From Lingula anatina (Eukaryota > Brachiopoda > Lingulata > Lingulida > Lingulidae), in contig NW_019775492.1 of the NCBI RefSeq assembly GCF_001039355.2, positions 9,588-42,843 of the forward strand: a DNA stretch of 33,256 bases. The letters are read 5' to 3'. Below the pieces are notes generated by a model, which did no database searches, had not been told where the DNA came from, and worked only from the letters and a program-made list of their open reading frames with translations. This document shows positions 1-9,280 of this stretch, piece by piece. Position numbers and translations under genes: made by a program. How positions within the stretch are numbered: position 1 is the first letter of the stretch; every line of letters starts with the position of its first letter.

Positions 1-600
1 AGATTCAAAGCTTCACTGGTTCCAATTTCGAATTAATCATAATATCCTTACCACAAATTCACTGCTTTTCAAATACAAAATGGTCGATAGCAGTATATGT
101 TCCCTTTGCAAAGGAGCTGAAGAAACAACTGAGCATTTATTCTGGAATTGTGCGGTTACCCAAAAATTATTGACCGATTTGGAAGAATATATATTATCTA
201 ATACTCAAGTTACTCTACCTGTCTCAAAAAGGAATTGCTTAGTCGGCTCTACGAGCCTCTCTCCAATTATTAATCTCATTATGTTGCAATTTAAATTTTA
301 TATTTATTTAAGAAGATGTTCACAGGGTAAACCAACATTAGGAGGTTTGATTTCATCGCTTAGATATCTGGTGAAAACAGATAAGTCAATCTGTCAGTAC
401 AATTCAAATATAATTAAGTTATTTTCAATTTGAAGATTTAGCGTACGACGATGTAATTAACTAAAAAGTGTTATATAGTATAACATCTCTTAAGTGTGAG
501 TGTGTGAGCGAGTGTCTGTTTGTTTGTATTTGTATTGTCATGTTTTCTTGATGTATTGTGTCAATAAAAAAAAAAGAAAGAAAGAAAGAAAATAAAAAAG
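1..600 (+). mobile_element. 3' end of an L1/Tx1-like LINE (end of RT ORF, UTR, tail)
   Basis: An open frame runs in from the window edge (position 2) to a stop at 431-433. Before the first ATG at 80 it already reads KLHWFQFRINHNIL, and it then gives CSLCKGAEETTEHLFWNC. This order (W-x-Q-F-R-I-x-H-x-I-L, then C-x2-C-x7-H-x4-C) is the C-terminal zinc-binding tail that follows the reverse transcriptase in L1/Tx1-type non-LTR retrotransposons. The stop is followed by about 130 bp of non-coding sequence, an AATAAA (564-569) and an A-rich GAAA-repeat tail to about 600, as expected for a LINE 3' end. Endonuclease and RT domains would lie upstream of the window. The frame is intact as far as seen, so this could be a fairly young copy. 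The clade assignment is by eye. Confidence 0.8.
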
Positions 601-1127
601 AACTATAACAAAATATGTAAAAGGGCCTTAAAACGAATATTTTATACTACTGCAATGCTAAACTGTTTCTTCAACTGAATCAATAATCCAAAACCATGTA
701 TAGGTTTGTGAAAAGCTCTTAAAATAAACATGTTTGCCCCACAGACACACTTATTGAGCAAAATTGTTTTGATTCTTTTGTGTTGTGGAAACTAAATGTG
801 AAACAACAATGCTAACTCCGTGACCTATTTTCAACATGGCGGGTACTAGGACTATCCCCGGAGCAACTGTGGAGAAAATCACATCGTCTTTTCAGTGTTA
901 AACCATAATGCTTTCTTAATTTTATGAAGAACACGCACTAGAGATGCTAAGGTACATCTCAGAAGGATTGGTGTGCACCAGAATATAACAAGAAATGACC
1001 ATAGCAGCTGGCCGTCCTTAGAATGTGCATTATTTTGTTGAACCACTTTAGACTGTTGTTAGTCTTGGATTCTACAATATATTCAGCTCATCGATTTAGC
1101 TCTGGATGTTTGTTGTAAGGTAAGTGA

Positions 1128-1128
<1 letters not shown>
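601..1128. other. Stretch with no recognised gene
   Basis: No coding exon, RNA gene or clear repeat was recognised between the LINE tail and the CA/TA microsatellite. Open frames are short and lack recognisable motifs. Confidence 0.5.

Positions 1129-1210
<82 letters not shown>
1129..1210. repeat. (CA)n followed by (TA)n microsatellite
   Basis: About 60 bp of CA repeats with one AA interruption passes directly into a 20-bp TA run. The run ends exactly where the Tc1-like element at 1211 begins. TA is the target dinucleotide of Tc1/mariner elements. Confidence 0.95.
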
Positions 1211-2865
1211 CAGACTTGACATTTAATATGGAATATTTATTTCCAAATTATTTTTCATTAGTTTTTTCCTATTTTGCTGACTGATAAATGAAAATAAGGA
1301 TTGAAATCGTGTTTTAATAACTTTTATTTATCTCTTTGATGTCACTGTGACATCAGTTCATTAACTGAATTCGCCAGTGAAGCAAACAAAAATGCATTGC
1401 CTATTTCAAGTCAAATGAAAACCACTGAAAGCGATATTTTGGATCTCCATATTTTTGAAATTATCGTCTTTAAAAGAGTAATATGCCCCACAAAGGACCT
1501 TCATGTCAGCGTCTTGTCGCAGCAATGGTCGCTGTAACACCTGACCTCATCTGGCTGCTACCAGAGATTTCAAGCGGCAAGACATTCCTTAGGATAGGTT
1601 TTTAGAGCTTAATCTGGGAAAAATACCATGCAACGATCAAAACTTGTCCAATTTAGTTCAGTTTTGTTGTAGGCCATGCAGGCCGTTGATTCGGAGAGTA
1701 ATAACCTACCCACGTACTGTCTATGTGGTTCCAATATGGCGAGTTTGATGACCAATGTATCTGCTCAATCCCTTGGCTCTGTAAGTTATCTGCTATTAAA
1801 AGTGCTCTGTGTGAACGGGCAATTTCATCGTGCAACCTAAAATTGTTCCCAAGGCGCCTCCTATCAAATGATAGTCAAATGGTTCCCAGATTATCCCTTT
1901 ATTGCAGCTGGTTTAGGTTTTCATCAATGACTACCATTGGTGTTTTGGCACCGATGCGGTATCCACTCCAAATACTGACGCTGTCAATGACCCTAGTCAC
2001 TTTAGAAGAGGCACACGCCTTGTCGTAGGCCACTTCAGGATGTCTGTAAAATCTGTTTTGACCAGTTTTGCGGTACAGGTGAAATCCGACCTCAATAAAG
2101 AAAGCCGCCCGGTTTCAGTGTTCTACCCAGAAACGGTCATGGTCCTCATTTCATTAGAGAAACAGACGGCGTTGTTTTGCTGTTTACAGTGGCTTCCTCA
2201 GAGGTCGTTTGGTATCCTAACCTGCTAAAAACAGTTTGGTATTCGCTAAGAGCCTTGAAAAACATGTTATGGTGACAATTTGACCCTCATTCTGAACGGA
2301 CTTGGTGGGTTTTGTTTAGTTGCAGCAGCATATCCTGAAGGAAAGTGAGTCCTGTACCCTGGTGGTGAGATGTCAATGCATTGGGCGTGGTCTCTGTGTA
2401 GGTACATCAGGGTGGGCATAACTCCATAAAACTGTGCAGACCATTCCGTTTGACGCAATAATCTGCCTGGCAATGTGTCTTTTTCGTGCCATTCTGGCAC
2501 ATATTAACACTTTTGTAAAACATTGTTTAACTCATTTTACGTACTGCAAAACCAACCGCTTGCATGCAAAATTTTAAATTCTTTCATGCAGTAGTAACCG
2601 ACATATGGATACTTTTTTGACAGAACCATGCCTCGCCAAAGTCAAGCTTTGACCCGACCAAAGGAGCACTACCCAATTAAATCACTGCATATAACACAAT
2701 GCAGCAGTGCAACAGACTTAGTAGTCAGTTAATTGGTAGCGACACACCTGATTTCACACTTCTCCAGTCAGATAACTTATATGATATCTGAGTTTTATGA
2801 AAAAAGAACGGATTTTTTTACCTAGGCATACCTTTAAAACTGAAATATTCCATATTAAATGTCAA

Positions 2866-2869
<4 letters not shown>
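1211..2869 (-). mobile_element. Decayed Tc1-like DNA transposon
   Basis: The left end reads CAGACTTGACATTTAATA and is repeated inverted at about 2843-2869, giving a terminal inverted repeat of about 28 bp. Both ends are flanked by TA runs, and the length of about 1.66 kb is normal for Tc1/mariner. Inside, the minus strand carries broken transposase coding. Translated pieces include RIGAKTPMVVIDENLNQLQ, matching the Tc1 stretch before the second catalytic Asp, and LHDEIARSHRALLIADNLQ followed by IEQIHWSSNSPYWNHIDSTW, which corresponds to the family pattern of a D-N-A-R-x-H motif and then S-P-D-x-N-P-I-E-H. The catalytic aspartates and the glutamate are largely substituted, and frameshifts and stops separate the blocks, so the element is dead. 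Confidence 0.8.
1653..1960 (-). pseudogene. Tc1-like transposase remnant (C-terminal catalytic part)
   Basis: The open piece at 1653-1835 reads HDEIARSHRALLIADNLQ, then QIHWSSNSPYWNHIDSTW. In Tc1 transposases the equivalent region is D-N-A-R-P-H, a helix, then W-P-A-x-S-P-D-x-N-P-I-E-H-x-W. Here the first Asp is kept (HDE), but the S-P-D-x-N-P-I-E block has become S-P-Y-W-N-H-I-D, so the last catalytic carboxylate is doubtful. Upstream coding on the minus strand is broken by stops near 1860-1910. The remnant belongs to the element at 1211-2869 and should be inactive. Confidence 0.75.

Positions 2870-2923
<54 letters not shown>
2869..2923. repeat. (TA)n microsatellite
   Basis: About 27 TA units start at the right edge of the Tc1-like element. 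The short open frame across this tract is an artefact of the simple repeat. Confidence 0.97.
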
Positions 2924-2925
<2 letters not shown>

Positions 2926-4300
2926 CGACAAAGTCAGATCTGCCACTATTTCAGGTGGTCTTCTATGTAGTAATAATCTACCCTGTTGTTGAGAATAGCC
3001 GTTTTTGCCGTTTTTTTATTTGTGTCAGTGGTGGCATACATATATGAGAACCACGTTCACTAAAATCTCAAACCAGTTTTAGTAATAAGTTTGAATATTT
3101 TGTCAGTAAATTGTAAGAAATATTAAGCAAAATTAAAAAGACTTACTGGTATATTTCAATTCACAGAATTTTACTTGATTTCTATTTCATGGCAAACATG
3201 TCTGCTGAAAATAATTAACTGTGTATCTAACTTATGAAGTATAATTGTGCATTAAATTCTAGGGATGTGTTACGTGTGTTATCATAACACAAACAGTTAA
3301 GAACAACTGAGCTTGAAGACAGCTTCATTAGAAAGTTCTTACCCAGAATCAAAGGTATGTAACGCACATTCAGTTTCAAGTCATGGTATTTTAGGGGATG
3401 TTACTTGAGCCAGTTTTTTATATTTTAGTTTTATATTCACTATGCATATTTATGTGTGTTTACAATTAAGTTGAAGTTAACCAACTAGCTTTACAAGGCA
3501 TGTGGCTTTGTACTGTGCTTTGCACTTTGCTTCAATTTTCAAGACTTACAGTAATAATAATAATTATTTTTCCGTTGTACGACGTTTTAATTGTTTTAAC
3601 GTTGGAATTGTTTTAATTCCTATCCTGTGAATAGAAGGGGGCGGACAAACAATGGAGAGCCGTCTAATTCCCATCAAAATTCGAACGCAAAAACACAATA
3701 GTTTAGGCGTAATAACACACCCTAGGCGAGTGAACCCCATGACGCCAGTATCTGTGGTCCAGCGCGAGCGCAACAATCCGCTGTAACAAAGTGTAATTAA
3801 CAGCAGGATACATCAGCCAGAAGGCCCCCATTGTTTGTTGTGGCGAAAGGATTATAGCTGTAAGAGGCTTGAACCCATGCTACCGCGTGCCACTAAACTG
3901 TCTCCCGTAGCGAACTGTCCTTTTGTTCACTAGTTTGGCACGCGCAGCTGATTATCTTTTTAGTGTTGCTAAAAAACTGCTACTTAAATTTGTTATCAGG
4001 TATTTCATTCAATATGAATTTTCCGTAGTCAAAAATTACACTTAGTATTGTTTGTTTGATTAACACGCATGAGCGTCGGTATCAACGTCAAAAAAATCAT
4101 TGCATTTATTTATGAATAAATAATTTATTTACTAACTTACTAGTTCAAGTATTTATAAAACATGAACGATAATGAATGAGGAATAAGGAAAATAACAGCC
4201 AATATCATTTCCAAAAAGGAACAATACATGGCAAATATATTACTCATACTATATTTATATTATAATATTTAAATTAAATGAGGTGCATTGACAGAGACGC
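2924..4300. other. Stretch with no recognised gene; possible tRNA-like promoter remnant
   Basis: No exon is recognised. On the minus strand around 3866-3875 there is GGTTCAAGCC, close to the RNA polymerase III B box (GGTTCGANTCC), preceded by a GC-richer stretch (3880-3960). This could be a tRNA-derived SINE remnant, but no convincing A box or tRNA fold was found. Confidence 0.3.
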
Positions 4301-4357
4301 AAGGAGAATCCAACTCCAACGTGCAACAGGGGGACCTATGACATTGTGATCACACAA

Positions 4358-4391
<34 letters not shown>
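4358..4391. repeat. (TAG)n microsatellite forming a LINE tail
   Basis: About eleven TAG units. Read on the minus strand this is AATAAA followed by (CTA)n, and it sits just past the 3' untranslated region of the LINE fragment at 4358-5035. Several LINE clades end in a short-period repeat instead of poly-A. Confidence 0.85.
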
Positions 4392-5035
4392 TTATTATCA
4401 CCACTGTATGCGTATGATTACATAATAAATATCTAGCGAGCAGAACATTACATACAGGGATAAATGATCAATATAGGCAATACAAGTATAATATGTATGC
4501 GCAGTACCATACCATGACAAAAACTTATAGTTCGGTACACCGTTTTTAAAAGCTACGTACGTTTCTGATATGAAACGACTAAGTGCAAACTGTTCTTTGA
4601 AAATAGATCCCCTAAGGATGTATATACCAGCTCAGGGTAGGCTGAACGCGTCACTGATGTGAGCTCGCATTTGTTTATAACATTTAGCTCTGTTTGCATT
4701 TCACCACACTTGCAGACACGTTCGTTCCTCTCTTTACGACACCAACGATCCGTTTCGATTGCCAATCTATGAGAACTTAGCCTAAACCTAGTAGTAGCTA
4801 TGCGTATATATTCCGGGATATCGAAGCGGTTTGAGTACATATCCCACACTTCCAGATTGGGGTTCATTTCTAAATAAGTCGTTGCTTTTGTTTGATTCGA
4901 ATTTTTCAGTTGATCTTTTAGGTTTTCAATGTCCAAGTAAATATGATCGGATGTTGCTAACACTTTCTGATAGTACGTTGACGCTTTTGTCTTAGCATCT
5001 GCACAAGTTTTCCACATGAATATGAAAGGGTCGTA
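4358..5035 (-). mobile_element. 3' end of a LINE (C-terminal zinc module, 3' UTR, CTA tail)
   Basis: The minus-strand frame from about 5035 to the stop near 4553 reads IATTRFRLSSHRLAIETDRW, then CRKERNERVCKCGEMQTEL, then INKCELTSVTR. The pattern R-x-S-x-H-x-L-x-I-E-x-x-R, then Cys pairs and a final Cys a few residues later, is the C-terminal tail seen in many invertebrate LINE polyproteins after the reverse transcriptase. About 150 bp of non-coding sequence follows, ending in AATAAA and (CTA)n. The copy is 5'-truncated near 5035, typical of incomplete target-primed insertion. The remaining frame of about 155 codons is open, so the insertion is not very old. The clade is not assigned. Confidence 0.75.
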
Positions 5036-5039
5036 TACA

Positions 5040-5480
5040 TGTATATTGTATATAAAATAACGTCTGATTTATAGCAATAATATCTAAATACTGTGTGACG
5101 AACTATTAATTAAGATGCATACATTTGCCACAAAAACCGACCAAATACCAGCATATTCTCTCAAGTAGTATAACTAAGATAATTACCAAAATGCATTGTT
5201 TAATTTTAACCGAAAATGGTGTTTGAACGGATTTTTCTGCTAGCATTCTATGCTTATGTCAATGGGACAGAAAAGTAGGTCACGAAAGTGGGTAAAATTT
5301 CCGACCAAAAATTTAAAGAAAGGAGCAGTCTAAAGCTCTCTGATGGCTGGTCGAGTGATCTATTCAGTTTATCCCTTGGCATGTCGAATTTATTTGAATC
5401 GTATAAGAAACTAGTAGAAGTGGTTTACATGTGTTACTGGGAATCCAAGCTCCACCGTATATGTACCTTTAAATTTCTAG
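5040..5480. other. Presumed intron preceding the exon at 5481
   Basis: No exon resembling CYP20 exon 9 (the ExxR exon) is visible here or further upstream in the window. The stretch ends in a T-rich acceptor, TTTAAATTTCTAG, at 5468-5480. Confidence 0.4.
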
Positions 5481-6292
5481 ACTCCCATTAGCCATGCGTT
5501 GGGTGTAGTACTAAATGATCCAGTATGGTGGCCAAATCCCAAGAAGTAAGTAATTTTAGAATAACAATTTATATAGAAACATACGATATGGCGTGCGTTT
5601 ATTTTGGAACAAGGCGAAGACAAGTTTAAACTAGTATGATGAAATTAAGAGAGAACCGACATTTCGATGAGCTATATATTGATATTAAATTTGTCAAAAT
5701 CAGAATTCATAACTGTCGTTCACTTTTCAAATTACGTTTAAAGCTTCACTTTGAGACATCAAGCCTGGCCTTTTCTGATTTAGAGTATAAATTGGAACTA
5801 ACGTATTTTCCCAGGTTTGATCCAGATCGTTTCAGCCCGGAGAAAGTGTCAGAGCGCCACCCCTACTCCTTTCAACCGTTTGGTTTTGCTGGCAAGAGGA
5901 AGTGTCCTGGGTACCGTTTCGCTTACGCAGAAGTGGCTACGGCACTAGCGAACATTCTGCTGAGGTTTCAGGTGTGCTGTAAAGAACCCAAAAAACGATA
6001 AATTTGCTTTTTCAGACAAACCCTACAAGGAGATGGTGTATCTGTTTATCAATAAGAAAGGAACTAAGTTCAATTCTGTTGTCACATAGTACAATTAACT
6101 AATTGGAAACCATACACATATGATATATTAATATATTATTATAATTTATTCAACTCATCAGTTTTGTCGCATTTGTAGGTTCATGAGGTCAAAGGTCAGA
6201 AGGTCAAGGCCAAGTATGGACTAGTTACAACCCCTGAAGACGAAGTCTGGATAACACTGACTGAGAGAACCTCCAATAATTCAGTTAAATAG
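5481..6292 (+). CDS. CYP20-type cytochrome P450, upstream tandem copy (last three exons only)
   Basis: Three exons join in frame: 5481-5545, 5815-5971 and 6179-6292 (TAG stop). Their lengths (65, 157 and 114 bp) and phases are identical to exons 10-12 of the complete copy at 11617-17623. They encode TPISHALGVVLNDPVWWPNP, the FDPDRFSPEKV segment, the heme loop GFAGKRKCPGYRF with the Cys ligand, and a C-terminus ending YGLVTTPEDEVWITLTERTS. The C-terminal pattern matches CYP20A1, an orphan ER-anchored P450. The Cys is followed by Pro-Gly, so this copy keeps the Gly usual after the P450 heme Cys; the complete copy has Ala there. Splice sites are normal (AG acceptors; GTAAGT and GTGTGC donors). 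Exons 1-9 are not seen in the window. They may lie beyond position 1, with the 5-kb stretch before 5481 an intron swollen by transposons, or they may be lost. No frame damage is visible. Confidence 0.85.
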
Positions 6293-7163
6293 ATGGAATT
6301 AAATTTATTATTAAAAAAAAACTTCAACCGACATTTGTCAGAGTGACGTCATTAAAAAGAATTATGTTAAGTACAAGAGTACTGGAGTACAAATCTGAGA
6401 AGCAGCCTTCTTTTTCATTTCAAAATTGACGGTATCTCAACACAAGTACATTTTGTTTATTCATATTGTTCTATTTCCTTGTCAAAGACCGTTGATTTAC
6501 TCCATCATCATACAACCCGCAATTTGCAGATCATAAAAGATTTAATGTCTATCCATATAGATTTGATTTTATGTAAGAACCGTCTATCTATATAATTTGA
6601 TAGGGATGATATTATTCTAATGCTGTTCTTTTTATACTAAATAATGCATAGTAGCCAGAAATAATAATAATATATTAAAATTAAATGCCAAGTTTTTTGA
6701 AAGATTGTGTTTCTTTTTGAATACTCTACGATAGAGGTCGCTGCGCGACCAAAATAAGACTAAGTGCTAGAAACTGTCATGCAAGTGTTTGTTCCTGATG
6801 ACGTAGGTTTACAAAAAACGAATATTACACAGATAAATACATGTCCAGCAAGCGAAAAGACAGAAAGAAAGTGTAAGGTTTTTACTCATATATATACAAG
6901 GCTTCCTAACTACTAGGTGCGATAATGATTTATAGAATATTATACGTAATACGCGTGTTTGTGTGTGTGAATATGTGACACAAAAATCCCTGTACTAGAA
7001 ACAGATTCTATTTTACAGTAGAAACATGAAAAAATGTGGAGAAACTTTGCACAGAGGAGTAAGCAACAGAACCTCTTATTTAAAAAAAATACGTTTTTCA
7101 TCTCCAGCTTTTACTGGTTCGAGACATCATTTGCCTGATATGTGTGTTATATGCAAATATATA
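6293..7163. other. Intergenic stretch between CYP20 copy and palindromic transposon
   Basis: Directly downstream of the stop, an ATTAAA followed by a run of A residues (about 6309-6320) could be a weak polyadenylation region. Nothing else is recognised up to the transposon edge. Confidence 0.4.
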
Positions 7164-7496
7164 CAGCATTGGTCAAAAAGGTTGTCCCACCCCCATTTCC
7201 ATGTACTTTTATTTACAAATGATCACCTAACAGCTGTTAATTGTTAGAAATAGTGTTTTTTATTACGTATACCGTGTCTAACATGATTAATGGTTTAAAA
7301 AATACAAAATAGTGGTGAAAATATACATATTTTATACCATTTAGTAAAATTTATAAGAGGTACCCCCTCAAATCGACTGTTTCACTGTGACTACTAAAGA
7401 TGTAAAGAAATGACTATAAAATTAAAAAGACGCCATCAAATGTCACCAAATTCACACACAATTAGCATTAGGGTGTGCTCATTAAAGATCACGTGC

Positions 7497-7866
7497 CTAA
7501 CAGCGTGTGCGTCTACCGCGTACTGCAATTATTTCCTGTAGACGGCGCGACAAGCCTTCAACTCGGGTTACAATTCTGTTTTGTGGGATATTGTATTCTT
7601 CTTCTCAAACAAGTTGGGGGAGTTGGTCCACGTTTTTATGGGGTTGGTTCTCCTTTGCATTGCACACTCCAATACATGTCACAGTTGATTAGTAAGTTTG
7701 ATATCAGGGCTCAAAGATGGTGGTTCCATCCTTAGACCATTATGTTTCTTCAACAAACAGTTGCCAGGCAAGAGGTGTGAGCAAGTGTGCAGTCATGATA
7801 AAGCCTGAAGTTAACCCCAAAGTCAGTTCTTGAAGATGGAATGAGATATCAGCTGAGAATGCTACG
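7497..7866 (-). pseudogene. Inverted copy of Tc1-like transposase C-terminus (left arm)
   Basis: This is the mirror image of the coding sequence in the right arm. The minus-strand reading ends in the same R-R-T-R-C-stop (stop complement at 7497-7499) and includes the degenerate S-P-D-x-N-P-x-E-H region at about 7640-7735. Short insertions and substitutions relative to the right arm break the frame. It has no independent function that can be seen. Confidence 0.7.
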
Positions 7867-7879
7867 TTCAGTGATCCCA

Positions 7880-8495
7880 CAGGCACCTGAACCTGGCCAT
7901 CCATCACTGGAAGGAAGTTGATTTTGATGCAGAATCAAATTATTTCTTGTATCCCATCGATGGTCAAAGAGGGTCCATAGACATGTTAAAAAATGCCTCT
8001 TGGAAGGGTGCGTGCAGGATAATATCGCCTGAGGTGTTAGATCAATCCGCATTTGGAGAACATTCCAAGCCCATGGTATTAGTACATTGTTCCTTTTGGA
8101 ACAAAACGTAACAGGGGCATTTTGATGTAACATTCTCAACAGAAATCTCATTCCATTTGCAAGAGGTGACTTCAGGGATACTACTGGCTTCATTGTGACG
8201 ACGCACTTGCTCACAGCTCTCGTCTGGCAAACGATTTGTTGCAGAAACACAGGGCTCTGAGGATGGGACAACCGTCTTTGAGTCCTGATATTAATCCTAC
8301 TGAGCACCTGTGGCATAAATTGGAATGTGCATTGCAGAGGAGAACCAATTCCTAAATAATCTTGACCAATTCCGCCACGCTCTTTAGGATGAATGGGACA
8401 ATATCCCACATAACAGAATTGTTACCCATGTTGAAGGCTTGTCGCGCCGTCTACAGGAGATTATTGCAGTACATGGTAGACGCACACGCTGTTAG
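7880..8495 (+). pseudogene. Tc1-like transposase remnant, DDE catalytic region
   Basis: Reading with frame changes, the plus strand gives HWKEVDFDAESNYFLYPIDG, matching W-x-x-V-x-F-S-D-E-S around the first catalytic Asp of Tc1 transposases. It then gives HCDDALAHSSRLANDLLQKH (the Q-D-N-A-R-P-H region), SLSPDINPTEHLWHKLECAL (the S-P-D-x-N-P-x-E-H region with the last catalytic residue), and DEWDNIPHNRIVTHVEGLSR followed by R-R-T-R-C and a TAG at 8493-8495. The final stretch from about 8202 to 8352 is open, while stops and frameshifts interrupt the rest. The helix-turn-helix half found in full-length Tc1 transposases (about 340 residues) is missing, so it cannot encode an active enzyme. Confidence 0.85.
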
Positions 8496-8828
8496 GCACG
8501 TGATCTTTAACGAGCACACCCTAATGCTAATTGTGTTTGAATTTGGTGACATTTGATGGCACCTTTTCAATTTTATAGACATTTCTTTACATCTGTAGAA
8601 GTAACAGTGAAACAGTCGATTTGAGGGGGTACCTCTTATAAATTTTACTAAATTGTATAAAATATGTATATTTTCACCACTATTTTGTATTTTTTAAACC
8701 ATTAATCATGTTAGACACGCTATCCGTGATAAAAAGCACTATTTCTAACAGTTCACAGCTGTGAGGTGATCATTTGTAAATAAAAGTACATGGAAATAGG
8801 GGTGGGACAACCTTTTTGACCAATGCTG

Positions 8829-8847
8829 TATATATATATATATATAT
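8829..8847. repeat. (TA)n microsatellite at transposon edge
   Basis: A short TA run follows directly on the right end of the palindromic Tc1-like element and includes its TA target duplication. Confidence 0.9.
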
Positions 8848-8889
8848 AAACTAAACCTTGGAAATCCTAACTTAAAGGCCATAGATATA

Positions 8890-9050
8890 TTTAACCATCA
8901 AATATGTCCTACTGCTTAACACATCCTGGCTAAAAAGATGTACTATGCTTAGGTGCAAAACATGCTTAGGAGCTAAATGCGTTGAAAAATGTGACAAAGC
9001 AGGCACTTGGGTGTTTTTACAATGTACGTTATAATTGTGTACCTGTGTTT
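8890..9050 (+). repeat. Dispersed repeat, copy 1 (GCTAAAYG-rich)
   Basis: This stretch shares motifs in the same order with 20395-20560: a TTAACACAT-type start, CTTAGGAGCTAAA, GCGTTGAAAAA, GACAAAGCAGGC and a GTGTTTTTACA-like end. The two copies are clearly related but diverged. No coding, tRNA-like promoter or terminal inverted repeat was recognised. Confidence 0.6.
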
Positions 9051-9104
9051 TGTACTAAAAATAAAAACATTTCAGGTCCTTTTTATGTCTTTTCATGCAA
9101 TAAT

Positions 9105-9275
9105 GTTGTCTAACAACTGGGGTTGATACAATGTTGTTATATGACGTTGATACAACGTTGTTATCTGACGTTGATCCAACTTTAAAATCCAACGTTTATC
9201 CAATGTCTTATCAACGTTATGGTTCAACGTTGTTTCAACGTTAAAACAACATAATTTGCCCGCTGGGTTATATTC
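9105..9275. repeat. CAACGTT-rich internally repeated element
   Basis: The palindromic word CAACGTTG and variants recur about every 20 bp in both orientations: GATACAATGTTGTTAT, GATACAACGTTGTTAT, TCAACGTTATGGTTCAACG. The edge is GCCCGCTGGG. The pattern resembles short interspersed elements with internal CAACGTT repeats that I recall from several aquatic animal genomes. No ORF is present. Confidence 0.7.
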
Positions 9276-9280
9276 TACAG

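Larger units (their letters stand above)
7164..8828. mobile_element. Palindromic (foldback) Tc1-like element with two opposed transposase arms
   Basis: The element starts CAGCATTGGTCAAAAAGG and ends with the same sequence inverted (CCTTTTTGACCAATGCTG). It is flanked by TA on both sides (7162-7163 and 8829-8830), as for Tc1/mariner insertions. The inverted repeat is not limited to the ends. The whole left arm (7164 to about 7869) is an imperfect inverted copy of the right arm (about 8126 to 8828), with a spacer of about 255 bp. Each arm contains the C-terminal half of a Tc1-type transposase pointing outward from the centre. The spacer plus right arm carry the longer piece, and the N-terminal DNA-binding half is absent. 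Indels between the arms show that they have diverged since the inverted duplication. It is most simply a deletion and inverted-duplication derivative that moved, or can be moved, by a transposase supplied elsewhere. Confidence 0.88.

Noticed and set aside
1339-1367. Similarity of ATCTCTTTGATGTCACTGTG to CYP20 intron 9 (16590-16618)
   Set aside because: Under 30 bp and located inside the Tc1-like element at 1211-2869, so it does not show that an expanded paralogous intron reaches this far.
3306-3354. Exon-like segment between an AG and GTATGT donor (open in one frame)
   Set aside because: Short, no similarity to any CYP20 exon or other family I recognise, and such AG…GT pairs are frequent by chance.
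5636-5814. Upstream extension of the open frame into CYP20 copy exon 11
   Set aside because: The part before 5815 is intron: a clear TTTTCCCAG acceptor precedes GTTTGATCC, and the exon start matches the complete gene.
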